This document shows, piece after piece, positions 1 through 8,396 of a stretch of DNA of 64,000 nt. A program made the position numbers and the translations under genes. The DNA comes from JANOMH01 sp031422295 (GTDB lineage Bacteria > Pseudomonadota > Alphaproteobacteria > Rhodobacterales > Rhodobacteraceae). A model generated the notes under the pieces. That model ran no database searches. It was not told where the DNA came from and was given only the letters and a program-made list of their open reading frames with translations. The first letter of the stretch is position 1, and the number at the start of each line of letters is the position of its first letter. The stretch is taken from positions 124,001-188,000 of the forward strand of contig JANOQM010000030.1 of NCBI GenBank assembly GCA_031422295.1, read 5' to 3'.

Positions 1-412
1 TCCAGACATGTTCGAACATTGCTTTCAGCGGGTGATACCCGGTTTGCGCCCGGTTCTGCCATTGCCAGACATGCACCAGCTCATGCGCGAACAGCATGGC
101 ATCGGCCAGCGGCAACTGATCCGGCCAGCCTGCGACAAAGTCTTCTGCATAGACGCCTGGACTGAAATGCACCTCCCGGAAAATCGCCATGGCTTGGGTC
201 TGCACCCGGATCGTCGGGCCGGACGGCGGGGGATACAGCCGTTCCTGACAGGTCAGCTGTGGGCGGGCCGCAATGGTGCGCGGGGCGGCCAAGGCAAGGT
301 CGTCATACAGCCGGACCGCGCTGGCGTCAAAACCGGGGCCTTGCAGCGCCGTGGCAAAGTCAACCTCGGCCGGGGTCAGTGGCCTGCCGCAGGACCCAAG
401 CATCAGCATCAC
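1..412 (-). CDS. Putative exported zinc-peptidase-like protein, C-terminus outside window
   Basis: A minus-strand frame runs from just downstream of brnA off the left edge. It begins with a hydrophobic stretch ending in LMLGSCG, which resembles a lipoprotein signal peptide with a lipobox Cys. Near positions 70-90 it encodes AHELVHVWQWQ, a HExxH-type zinc-binding motif as in gluzincin-like peptidases and DUF4157-type proteins. The start is uncertain: GTG at 412 is the first usable start codon in frame, and the expected charged n-region (R-I-F-S) lies upstream of it without an ATG. The C-terminus is missing, so the third zinc ligand cannot be checked. The function is inferred from one motif only. 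Confidence 0.55.
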   Translation of the reverse strand, partial: MMLMLGSCGRPLTPAEVDFATALQGPGFDASAVRLYDDLALAAPRTIAARPQLTCQERLYPPPSGPTIRVQTQAMAIFREVHFSPGVYAEDFVAGWPDQLPLADAMLFAHELVHVWQWQNRAQTGYHPLKAMFEHVW

Positions 413-435
413 AACCAGACTGAATATGCGAAACC

Positions 436-756
436 CTATAACCCCAACCCCTTGCGCAACTGCGCATTGGCCCGGGTCTGCCAGCCCTTGCCGTCGGCTT
501 TCAGGCGCGCCAGCACATCAGGGTCCAGATACAAGGTTACGCGCTGTTTTCGTTCTGTTTCGGGCAGGACGGGGCGGCCATGTTTGCGCAGAATCTCCAT
601 CAGCCCCGCGTCCTCGGTGGCAGGGCGCATGCGGGCCAGTTCCTCGTCGGTCATGACCCAAGTATCAGGGTCTTCCAAGGCCGCCTTGGTGATTGCAGCG
701 TCTTCCTCATCAGTCGGCATGATGATGAAATCTTTTAGATTTTTCTGCTTACCCAC
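436..756 (-). CDS. brnA: BrnA-type antitoxin
   Basis: This 106-residue protein has the BrnA layout: an acidic, flexible N-terminus (DEEDAAITKAALEDPDTW) and a C-terminal ribbon-helix-helix segment, RVTLYLDPDVLARLKADG and onwards, which binds DNA. BrnA proteins neutralise the RNase BrnT and autorepress the operon. Translation starts at GTG 756, and the gene overlaps the end of the brnT remnant by 22 bases (735-756), the usual toxin-then-antitoxin order of this family. The antitoxin frame is intact although the toxin frame is broken. Confidence 0.85.
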   Translation of the reverse strand: MGKQKNLKDFIIMPTDEEDAAITKAALEDPDTWVMTDEELARMRPATEDAGLMEILRKHGRPVLPETERKQRVTLYLDPDVLARLKADGKGWQTRANAQLRKGLGL

Positions 757-1003
757 TTGCGTGCCTCTCTCTTATTCGCTTTGCGCAGGCTGATGATCCG
801 GACTATCGGGTCGCGCTCTGCAAAGACGACGAAATACAGGCGTTGACCAATCCTGCCCCTCGCGGCCATGCGCAGTTGCCGTAGTCGCGGCGGTCATCCA
901 CCTGCTTTTCCGCCGTGGCCCAGTCAAATCCCACCATCGTCGTGAAATCCACACCGTGCTTGGCAAGGTTCGTCTGCCGCTTGGCTTCGTCCCAGTCATA
1001 CAT
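735..1003 (-). pseudogene. brnT: BrnT-type toxin, frameshifted
   Basis: The N-terminal part reads MYDWDEAKRQTNLAKHGVDF...DDRRDYG, typical of BrnT ribonuclease toxins (RelE-like fold). Around 877/878 the frame is lost and the uninterrupted frame stops early, at about 66 residues. In another minus-strand frame the rest of the family signature continues: LRMAARGRIGQRLYFVVFAE then RDPIVRIISLRKANKRE, stopping at 735 inside the brnA start region. Restoring one base at 877/878 gives DYGELRMAARG, the expected sequence, so this is a single-base deletion. It is either a genuine inactivated toxin or a sequencing/assembly error. Confidence 0.8.
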
Positions 1004-1192
1004 TTATATGCATACATTAAGGGAAGTGCAAGGGGGAGGATAGGGGAGGGATGGTTAATGCGGGGTGAAGGGTTGGCATCTGAGATCATGCACACTACGA
1101 TTGCTTTCAGACCTTTCCAACAAGTCTGAAAGTAAGTTTGCGAAGCCTTGAGGTGCGGTGGTAGTCGGACTGGATGACCAAGAGTGGAGCTG

Positions 1193-1708
1193 TCACTTTT
1201 GTGAGTCTTGAAAGTCCAAATACGAATGAAAGATATCCAAGCGACGATCAAAAAGTTCTCGCAATCTCGTAGATGAAATATTCCTTAATCCCATTAACTC
1301 AATTCGACGATCTTCATGCGTTTCACGCCTAGCATCTTTGATTAAATTCATGTGTTCACCGGTTGCTACGTGCAGATCAGCAAGCCAAGCTGTCAATTCC
1401 GGACCAAAAAGAAACCCTGCACGAATCCGAATAGAATACATCTCATTTATTGCTGCGAGATCGTCATATGGATTTGTTGCTGAAAGCGATGTCCTCTTCA
1501 GTCTCTCAACGAAGACAAGAATCTCATATCGTTTATCAAATAGGTTGAGACGATTTGCATTCCGACCGACTATTATCTGTCGGTAGGCAAGGAATGCGAT
1601 GGCAGCTCCGAGAAAAAGTTCGCTGAATCCTGAGCCGCCTTCCTTAAAGAAACTCAAAACTGGGCCAAAAAATGAACCTAGATTCTCGGTAATAGTTTCA
1701 ACAGTCAT
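1193..1708 (-). CDS. Hypothetical membrane-anchored protein, AT-rich
   Basis: A 171-residue protein with no family I recognise. An N-terminal stretch (about residues 25-48, SELFLGAAIAFLAYRQIIVG) looks like one membrane segment. The rest is charged and probably helical and cytoplasmic (NRLNLFDKRYEILVFVERLKR, then an Arg-rich tail). ATG at 1708 shares a base with the parE stop (TGATG), so translation is probably coupled to parE. G+C is low (about 37% in the 60 bases from 1501) against more than 60% in parE, which suggests acquisition by transfer. Similar single-TM orphans occur near mobile or TA regions, but no function can be assigned. Confidence 0.6.
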   Translation of the reverse strand: MTVETITENLGSFFGPVLSFFKEGGSGFSELFLGAAIAFLAYRQIIVGRNANRLNLFDKRYEILVFVERLKRTSLSATNPYDDLAAINEMYSIRIRAGFLFGPELTAWLADLHVATGEHMNLIKDARRETHEDRRIELMGLRNISSTRLRELFDRRLDIFHSYLDFQDSQK

Positions 1709-3666
1709 CACACATCCAACTCCTCCACAAACCGCGCGTTCTCCTGAATATACTGAAACCGCAATTCCGGCTTTTTCCCCATCAACCGCTCGACCAGATC
1801 AGCGGTCTCGCCCGGCTCATCATCATGCAATGACACCTTGATGAGTTTGCGCGTCAGCGGGTTCATCGTGGTATCTTTCAGGTCTTTGGCGTCCATCTCG
1901 CCCAACCCCTTGAACCGCTGCACGTCGATTTTACCTTTGCCGCCCAATCCTTTATCCATCCACAGCAGTTTCTCGGCATCGTCCGACACATACAGCCGCC
2001 GCGCCCCTTGGGTCAGCCGGTACAGCGGCGGGCAGGCTAAATACAGGTGCCCCTGGTCAATCAGGGGCCGCATCTGGGTAAAGAAAAACGTCATCAGCAG
2101 CGCCGCGATATGTGCCCCGTCCACATCGGCGTCGGTCATAATGATGATTTTCTCATACCGCAGGTCATCGACGCGGAACTTGGTGCCCATGCCAACACCC
2201 AAAGCCTCACAAATATCGCGGATCTCGGCATTGTCGCCAATTTTCCCCGAAGCTGCTCCCAGCACATTCAAAATCTTGCCCTTCAAGGGTAGCAGGGCTT
2301 GGGTCTCGCGGTTCCGCGCGCCCTTGGCCGACCCGCCCGCTGAATCGCCCTCAACGATGAACAACTCGGTCCCCTCGCGGGTTTTGCTGGAACAATCGGT
2401 CAGTTTCCCCGGCAACCGCAGCTTTTTCGTCGCGGTCTTACGGGCAGTTTCCTTTTCCTGCTTGCGGCGCAGACGTTCCTCGGCGCGCAGCACCAGAAAA
2501 TCCAATATCGCCCCGGCGGATTTGGTATCCGCCGCCAGCCAATTGTCGAAATGGTCACGCACAGCACCTTCGACCAGCCTTGCCGCATCTGCGGTGGCCA
2601 GCCGGTCCTTGGTCTGGCCGACAAATTCAGGCTCGCGGATGAAACACGACACCAGAGCACAGCCGCCCGTGGTCAGGTCATCGCGCGATATTTCAATGGC
2701 TTTGCGGTTTTTGACCAGTTCGCCATAGGCGCGGATACCTTTCAGGATTGCCGCCCAAAACCCCGCCTCATGCGTGCCACCTTCCGGGGTAGGGACGGTG
2801 TTGCAATAAGACTGGATAAACCCGTCCAGCACCGGGGTCCAGTTGACCGCCCATTCCACCTTGCCCGGCAGCCCGAATTTCTCGCCAAAATCAACGGTTC
2901 CGGCAAAGGGCTTGTCGGCATAGGTGATGGCCTTGCCCATGGTTTCGCGCAGGTAATCCGCCAGACCACCGGGAAAATGAAACACCCCGTCCAGCGGGGT
3001 TTCGCCGTCATCAATCGCCGATTTCCAGCGGATTTCGACGCCGGAAAACAGATAGGCCTTGGACCGGATCGATTTGAACATCCGCGCCGGTTTGAACCGG
3101 TGATGCCCGAAAATCTGTTCATCGGCGTGAAAGGTGAACGTGGTCCCGCGCCGGTTTGCCACCGGCCCTAACCGGGCAATCGGCCCCAGCGGAACGCCAC
3201 GCGAAAACCGCTGCTCGTACAGCTCTTTGTTCCGCGCCACCTGCACGACCAGCGAATCCGATAACGCATTGACCACCGACGCGCCGACCCCGTGCAATCC
3301 GCCGCTGGTCTGATAGGCCTTGCCAGAAAACTTGCCGCCCGAATGCAGGGTGCAAAGAATGACTTCCAGCGCCGATTTATCCGGAAATTTCGGATGCGGA
3401 TCAACCGGAATGCCCCGGCCATTATCCCGGATCAGGACCGAATGATCCTCGAGCAACTCGACCTCGATCCGGGTCGCATGTCCCGCCACGGCCTCGTCCA
3501 TCGAATTGTCCAAGACCTCAGCCACCAGATGGTGCAGGGCGCGTTCATCGGTGCCGCCGATATACATGCCGGGGCGTTTACGGACCGGTTCCAGCCCTTC
3601 CAGCACCTCGATCGACGAGGCGTTATAGTCATCGGGTCCGGTCCCGGACAAAAGGTCGTCTGGCAT
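1708..3666 (-). CDS. parE: DNA topoisomerase IV subunit B
   Basis: ParE is the ATPase subunit of topoisomerase IV, which decatenates daughter chromosomes together with ParC. The 652-residue length is normal. The GHKL ATPase motifs are visible: EVLDNSMDEA (about 50-59), DNGRGIP (81-87) and TSGGLHGVGASVVNALS (about 120-136). The TOPRIM motifs EGDSAGG (439-445) and TDADVDGAH (511-519) follow. The sequence fits ParE better than GyrB in its length and in lacking the large GyrB insertions. parC is not in the window, as is common in alphaproteobacteria. The stop overlaps the ATG of the downstream orphan gene. Confidence 0.95.
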   Translation of the reverse strand: MPDDLLSGTGPDDYNASSIEVLEGLEPVRKRPGMYIGGTDERALHHLVAEVLDNSMDEAVAGHATRIEVELLEDHSVLIRDNGRGIPVDPHPKFPDKSALEVILCTLHSGGKFSGKAYQTSGGLHGVGASVVNALSDSLVVQVARNKELYEQRFSRGVPLGPIARLGPVANRRGTTFTFHADEQIFGHHRFKPARMFKSIRSKAYLFSGVEIRWKSAIDDGETPLDGVFHFPGGLADYLRETMGKAITYADKPFAGTVDFGEKFGLPGKVEWAVNWTPVLDGFIQSYCNTVPTPEGGTHEAGFWAAILKGIRAYGELVKNRKAIEISRDDLTTGGCALVSCFIREPEFVGQTKDRLATADAARLVEGAVRDHFDNWLAADTKSAGAILDFLVLRAEERLRRKQEKETARKTATKKLRLPGKLTDCSSKTREGTELFIVEGDSAGGSAKGARNRETQALLPLKGKILNVLGAASGKIGDNAEIRDICEALGVGMGTKFRVDDLRYEKIIIMTDADVDGAHIAALLMTFFFTQMRPLIDQGHLYLACPPLYRLTQGARRLYVSDDAEKLLWMDKGLGGKGKIDVQRFKGLGEMDAKDLKDTTMNPLTRKLIKVSLHDDEPGETADLVERLMGKKPELRFQYIQENARFVEELDV

Positions 3667-3804
3667 GGCGCTGCTCGCTGTTGATTGGCAGCACTTGTGG
3701 CAGGCCGGGGGCGAAGGGGCAATATCTATGTCGAATCCGACCGCGCCCGAGGGTTACCGCGGATGCCTCGGGCAGAGGTATTTAGACAACAAAGCGGACC
3801 AAGA

Positions 3805-5088
3805 TCACTGTCCTGCATCCAATGTCTCGAACATCAACCCCGCCGCCGTGCGGTTTTGAAACCCCGCCCAATAGCTGTTGGTGGGCAAAGGCGCGCCCGC
3901 ATCATCCACGGCCCAGACCCCGTCGGCTGCATCTGGCACCAGCGTCAGATAGGGCTGCATTGCCGCATCGCCTTTCAGATGCAGGTCTAAGAAAACGCTG
4001 ACAAAATGCTGGCTGATATTGTTCATCCGCACATTGTCCCAGACCGGATCGGCATAATGGTCAAACGGTGCATAGCCCAGGCTTTCGCTGACAGCATAGC
4101 TTTCAGCAGGAGCTGGAATGGGTGCCCCGGCATTGTGGTTGGCATTCGCAAACGTCAGCAAATGTCGGGTGGTCCCGGTGGTTTCAGTGAAAATCTGCCG
4201 CAGGGCAGAATACATCGATATATCATCGACCGACCCCGCCACCAACAACAATGGTTTTTCGATGCCCGCCAGTCCGTGCGCATCCCAGAAATCGGTATTC
4301 CGGCCCCATGGTGCAAAGGCCACGACCGCTTTCAGGCGCGGATCGGCCAGCCCGGCCAAACTGTCGGACCCCGCCATATTCCGGTCCAGCAGCCTTTGGG
4401 GCGCGGAATAGCTGAAATCGGGGGCAAGTGCGGTGACCCCGGCGCCTGCAAAGATCAGCGCACCATAGCCGCCCATCGAATAGCCGATGATCGCGGTATT
4501 ATCCGCATCGATGATCGCCCCCAGATCGCCTTCCAGCCCGGCCAGTTGGTCCAGCACGAACTGCTGGTCCCATGGTCGGTTCACCAAGGTGGACCCAAAC
4601 GCCGTCATATCATCATAGGTGCTGTCGGCATGGTCGATCGAGGCCACGACATAACCTTTGGACGCCAGATTTTCACCTAAATGGCTCATCAGAAACCGGT
4701 TGCCGGGATAGCCATGCGACAGGATCACCAGCGGAAATGCCGCCCCGGCCAAAGGCACTGCATCCCGTGCTGCCTGTCCCAGCAATTCCACCGACGTTAC
4801 CCCATCGCGCAGCAGGGCGGTATAACTGCCGCCCGGTGCGGTCCCTTCGGCGGCCGGATACCAGACCTCGACCGTCAGGGTCCGGTCATAGACCGGGGCC
4901 GCATCGGCCGTGGCATTGACGATGTCGATCTGCCCCGGATTGGTCAGGGTCAGCGTGGTGACCCCCACCACAAGGTCGCCCGCCGCTGCAAATGCCGGCG
5001 CGTCCGGGCGCATCCCGTCAATGCGGTTTTCAGCAGTAGCAGCACTGCCAAGGCTGGCGGCAAGGGCGAGTATGGTCATTATACGCAT
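3805..5088 (-). CDS. Exported alpha/beta hydrolase, PAF-acetylhydrolase/dienelactone-hydrolase-like
   Basis: The protein has 427 residues with a signal peptide (MRIMTILALAASLGSAATAE). The fold is an alpha/beta hydrolase: oxyanion region ILSHGYPG, nucleophile elbow IIGYSMGGYG (Ser), a probable acid at VAGSVDD and a His in FANANHNAG. The layout resembles bacterial proteins annotated as platelet-activating-factor acetylhydrolase-like or dienelactone-hydrolase-like, but the substrate is unknown. ATG 5088 was chosen because it precedes the signal peptide and has GGAG about 9 bases upstream; the longer frame upstream only mirrors the GST gene. Probably periplasmic. Confidence 0.85.
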   Translation of the reverse strand: MRIMTILALAASLGSAATAENRIDGMRPDAPAFAAAGDLVVGVTTLTLTNPGQIDIVNATADAAPVYDRTLTVEVWYPAAEGTAPGGSYTALLRDGVTSVELLGQAARDAVPLAGAAFPLVILSHGYPGNRFLMSHLGENLASKGYVVASIDHADSTYDDMTAFGSTLVNRPWDQQFVLDQLAGLEGDLGAIIDADNTAIIGYSMGGYGALIFAGAGVTALAPDFSYSAPQRLLDRNMAGSDSLAGLADPRLKAVVAFAPWGRNTDFWDAHGLAGIEKPLLLVAGSVDDISMYSALRQIFTETTGTTRHLLTFANANHNAGAPIPAPAESYAVSESLGYAPFDHYADPVWDNVRMNNISQHFVSVFLDLHLKGDAAMQPYLTLVPDAADGVWAVDDAGAPLPTNSYWAGFQNRTAAGLMFETLDAGQ

Positions 5089-5152
5089 TCCGGGGGATTC
5101 TCCTGTGGGTTGCAACACAGATATCACAGGCGCGGGCGGGGCGGTGAAATTG

Positions 5153-5794
5153 TTAGGCCGGTTCGGCCATGCGTTTGGCCCACATCGCCTGAAACGCCGG
5201 ACGGGCCTGACAGGCGCGCAGCCATTTATCGACCGCCGGAAACCCGGCCAGTAGGGTCGGGTGGCCCTGCGCATAGCGCAAAATCTCGGCCATATTGATA
5301 TCGGCCACGGTAAAGCGATCACCGACCATATGGCGATGCGCGGCCAGATGCGCCTCGAGCGCTGTCAAAGGCCGCTGTAACTGCGCCACATGCTGCGCTA
5401 CTTCCGGATCATCGCCGCGCCCCTCGTTGAATGCGTACATCAGCGCCAAGGCGGCAGGCTCCAACGCCGTCACCCCGAACAGCGCCCATTGCTGCATCTG
5501 CGCGTCCTCGGCGGCATTATCGGGGGCCAGCGGCCCACCATATTTGCGTGCCAGATACAGGTTGATCGCCAAAGATTCCGACAGTACCAGATCACCATCG
5601 CGCAAGACCGGCACAGCCCCCGCCGGGCTGATCGCCAGAAAGGCCGGCGAATGGGTGGTCATTGCTGCCCCCGCCGCACTGGGGCGATATGCCTGAATGA
5701 CCGGGGCCAGATCCAGTGTGATCCCCATTTCATCCGCCAACCACAAGTTGCGCGTGGCCCGGCTGCGGTAAGCCCCGTATAGTGTCGGCATCAT
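5153..5794 (-). CDS. Glutathione S-transferase family protein
   Basis: A 213-residue GST with the usual two domains. The N-terminal thioredoxin-like domain contains SPAGAVPVLRDGDLVLSES, where the cis-Pro and the SES motif bind the glutathione gamma-glutamyl group. The all-helical C-terminal domain ends in VGDRFTVADINMAEILRYA, the N-capping motif typical of GSTs. ATG 5794 follows a G-rich ribosome binding site (tcggggggac), with a second ATG directly after it at 5791. Substrate unknown; presumably glutathione conjugation or reductive detoxification in the cytoplasm. Confidence 0.9.
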   Translation of the reverse strand: MMPTLYGAYRSRATRNLWLADEMGITLDLAPVIQAYRPSAAGAAMTTHSPAFLAISPAGAVPVLRDGDLVLSESLAINLYLARKYGGPLAPDNAAEDAQMQQWALFGVTALEPAALALMYAFNEGRGDDPEVAQHVAQLQRPLTALEAHLAAHRHMVGDRFTVADINMAEILRYAQGHPTLLAGFPAVDKWLRACQARPAFQAMWAKRMAEPA

Positions 5795-5882
5795 GTCCCC
5801 CCGATTTTGAAAAAGGTATAGCGCTCTTGCGCCCCACGCCAAGGCCCCATTACTAATAATTAACCCAACAGGAGTCCCCGAC

Positions 5883-6767
5883 ATGCGCATCTTTTTCACC
5901 GGCGGCAGCGGCAAGGCCGGACGCTATGCCATCCCCTATCTGCTGGAACAGGGGCATCAAGTCACCAATGCCGATCTGGTGCCGCTTGATCACCCCGGCG
6001 TCGATAATCTGCGCGTCGATCTGACCGATGCGGGGCAGGTGTTCAACGCCCTGACCGCCTATGCCAATTTTGCCGAAATGGACCCCGGCACCGGCGTGCC
6101 GCGCTATGATGCCATCGTGCATTTTGCAGCCATCCCGCGCATTCTGCTGCGCCCGGATAATGAGACATTTCAGATCAATACAATGAGCACTTACAATGTG
6201 TTGGACGCCGCCGTTAAACTGGGCATCGGCAAGGTTATCGTCGCCAGCAGCGAGACGACCTATGCCGTGTGCTTTGCCGATGGAGAGGTCAAACCCGACT
6301 ATATCCCGGTGGACGAAGATCATCCGACCGTGCCGCATGACAGCTATGCGATGTCCAAGGTGGTGAACGAAGTCACCGCCCGCAGCTTTCAGGCCCGCAC
6401 AGGCATTGATATCTATGCCCTGCGCATCAACAACGTCATCGAACCGCATGAATATGCGTCCCAATTTCCCGCCTATATGACCGATCCCGCCAAGCGCCGC
6501 CGCAATATATTCGCCTATATCGACGCGCGCGATCTGGGCCAGATGGTAGAGTGCTGCCTGAAAACCGACGGGCTGGGCTATCAGGTGTTCAATGTGTCCA
6601 ATGATGATATGTCGGTGGCGCTGACCAGTGATCAGGTCATCGCCCGGTTCTATCAGGGCGTGCCACAAAAGCGGGCGATGCGGGAAAACGAGACGTTTTA
6701 TGCCAATGACAAGGCCAAGCGCATGGTCGGCTTTGCCCCCAAACATTCGTGGCGTGACGTTTTATGA
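5883..6767 (+). CDS. NAD(P)-dependent epimerase/dehydratase (extended SDR)
   Basis: A 294-residue extended short-chain dehydrogenase. The nucleotide-binding glycine motif TGGSGKAGR is at residues 6-14, a catalytic Ser lies at about 122-123 and the YxxxK pair is Y155/K159 (DSYAMSK). Members of this group act on nucleotide sugars or uronates; the exact substrate cannot be read from the sequence. ATG 5883 lies just after a GGAG-type site (aacaggagtccccgac). The stop overlaps the following oxygenase start (ATGA, 6764-6767), so the two are probably one transcription unit. Confidence 0.85.
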   Translation: MRIFFTGGSGKAGRYAIPYLLEQGHQVTNADLVPLDHPGVDNLRVDLTDAGQVFNALTAYANFAEMDPGTGVPRYDAIVHFAAIPRILLRPDNETFQINTMSTYNVLDAAVKLGIGKVIVASSETTYAVCFADGEVKPDYIPVDEDHPTVPHDSYAMSKVVNEVTARSFQARTGIDIYALRINNVIEPHEYASQFPAYMTDPAKRRRNIFAYIDARDLGQMVECCLKTDGLGYQVFNVSNDDMSVALTSDQVIARFYQGVPQKRAMRENETFYANDKAKRMVGFAPKHSWRDVL

Positions 6768-7705
6768 CTGATTTTGCCAGTTTTGATCTGGCCGGATTTG
6801 AACAGGCGCGGCCTGACGACCGGCGTGCGAAGGCACGTGATATCGATCATATCTGCCGCGAAACGGGTTTCCTTGTGCTGCACAATCACGGCGTTCCAGA
6901 TGTGGTGATTGACGACATCTGGCAGGCCGCGCTGCGGTTTTTTGCGCTGGGATCTGAGGCCAAACAGCAGGTCGCAGCCCCCTATCCCGGCTACCCCTAC
7001 GGCTATCTGGGACCCAATTCCGAGGCTTTGGCAAAGTCAAAGGGACAGGTAACACCGCCCGACCTGAAGGAATCCTTCAATGGCGGTCCTCTGACCACGC
7101 CGGCTGGCATGTCGGACCCTGATGCGTTGGCGTTTTGCTACCAGCCGACGCTATGGCCCGATCTGCCCGGTTTTCGTCCCGCATGGGAGGCGTATTATGC
7201 CGCGATGGAGCAGCTTGCCGCCCGGATCATGGTGGCCTTTGCGGCTGCATTGGGCCTGCCCGACACCTATTTCCAACCCTTTATCAGCGCCCCGATTTCC
7301 GCCCTGCGCGCGCTGAACTATCCGGCAACAACTCTGGTGCCACTGGACCAACAACAACGCGCCGGTGCGCATACGGACTATGGATCGCTCACGATCCTGC
7401 GACCCCAACCCGGTTCAAAGGGCCTGCAGATTTCACACCATGGAGTATGGATCGATGTGCCCGCCCCGGACAATGCCTTTGTCATCAATATTGGCGATCT
7501 GATGGCGCGCTGGACTGCGGGCCGGTGGGTCAGTACGCTGCACCGGGTTGTGGCATTGCCGGACCAACCTGCGCGGCAAAGTCTGGCATTCTTTCACCAG
7601 CCAAACTGGTCGGCACAGATCACCCCGCTGGATAGTTCGGCCAGTCAGGCGCCGGTCCGGTCCGGGCCCTATCTGATGGCAAAGTTTCGCTCAACCGGGA
7701 CATGA
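6764..7705 (+). CDS. 2-oxoglutarate/Fe(II)-dependent oxygenase, isopenicillin-N-synthase family
   Basis: A 313-residue protein with the DIOX_N plus 2OG-FeII_Oxy layout. The iron ligands are H203 and D205 (GAHTDYGSLT) and H260 (VSTLHRVV). R271 and S273 (RQS) form the RxS motif that holds the 2-oxoglutarate carboxylate. Translation is coupled to the upstream epimerase through ATGA. Family members hydroxylate or desaturate small molecules; pairing with an SDR suggests a two-step conversion of one substrate, but this is inference only. Confidence 0.9.
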   Translation: MTDFASFDLAGFEQARPDDRRAKARDIDHICRETGFLVLHNHGVPDVVIDDIWQAALRFFALGSEAKQQVAAPYPGYPYGYLGPNSEALAKSKGQVTPPDLKESFNGGPLTTPAGMSDPDALAFCYQPTLWPDLPGFRPAWEAYYAAMEQLAARIMVAFAAALGLPDTYFQPFISAPISALRALNYPATTLVPLDQQQRAGAHTDYGSLTILRPQPGSKGLQISHHGVWIDVPAPDNAFVINIGDLMARWTAGRWVSTLHRVVALPDQPARQSLAFFHQPNWSAQITPLDSSASQAPVRSGPYLMAKFRSTGT

Positions 7706-7745
7706 GGGGCCTGTCGCTGCACGGCATCCTAGGTATAACTGCGTC

Positions 7746-8396
7746 ATGATCCGCCCGATGTCGTTGATTTTGGCCGCTCTGGCCGCCAGCCCCGCCGCCG
7801 CCCATCCGCATGTGTTTACCACGGCGGCGGTCGAGATTCGGCTGGATGATGATGGCCAATTGTTAGGGGTCGGAATTGTCTGGACCTATGATGACTTCTT
7901 TTCCCTGCTGGTCACCGAGGACCTTGGTCTGGACCCTGACGGCGACCTGATCCTGACCGCCGCCGAGGCGCTGGTTCTGGACGCGTACATCACCACCTGG
8001 CCCGCAGATTACGAAGGCGATCTGTATGTTTACGCTGGCGACACGACCCTCGCCTTGCAGCCGGTAACGGAACATTCTGCCGGTTTTACGAATGGCATGG
8101 TGACCGAGCATTTCTTTCGCCCGCTGGCCATACCGCAAGACACCATAACTGCCCCGGTCGATATTCAGATCTATGACCCGACCTATTACATCGCCTACGA
8201 AGTTGACCCGCCGATCATCATTATCGGGCGCGATAATTGCACGGCGACCCTGATCAAGGCCGATCTGCATAGCGCCGGTATTCTGGTCGATGATCTGCTT
8301 TATGGCCGCCCGGCCAGCGATGTCGGGCCGGACGAGGCCTTTCCCGAGGTTGGCCGCGCCTTTGCCGATACGGTCCGCGTCGCATGCGGCGGCTGA
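7746..8396 (+). CDS. DUF1007 family periplasmic protein, partner of NicO transporter
   Basis: A 216-residue exported protein with signal peptide MIRPMSLILAALAASPAAAHPHV. The mature N-terminus starts with His residues, as in DUF1007 proteins that sit beside NicO-type metal exporters. An aspartate-rich stretch (LDPDGDLILTAAEALVLDAY) resembles the EF-hand-like segment usual in this family. The gene overlaps the start of the NicO gene by 13 bases. The role is inferred from context: periplasmic metal binding or accessory function for the adjacent transporter. Confidence 0.85.
   Translation: MIRPMSLILAALAASPAAAHPHVFTTAAVEIRLDDDGQLLGVGIVWTYDDFFSLLVTEDLGLDPDGDLILTAAEALVLDAYITTWPADYEGDLYVYAGDTTLALQPVTEHSAGFTNGMVTEHFFRPLAIPQDTITAPVDIQIYDPTYYIAYEVDPPIIIIGRDNCTATLIKADLHSAGILVDDLLYGRPASDVGPDEAFPEVGRAFADTVRVACGG

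Noticed and set aside
772..1251. 159-codon minus-strand frame covering the brnT region
   Set aside because: Its sequence is the wrong frame of the frameshifted brnT; the family signature lies in the other two frames.
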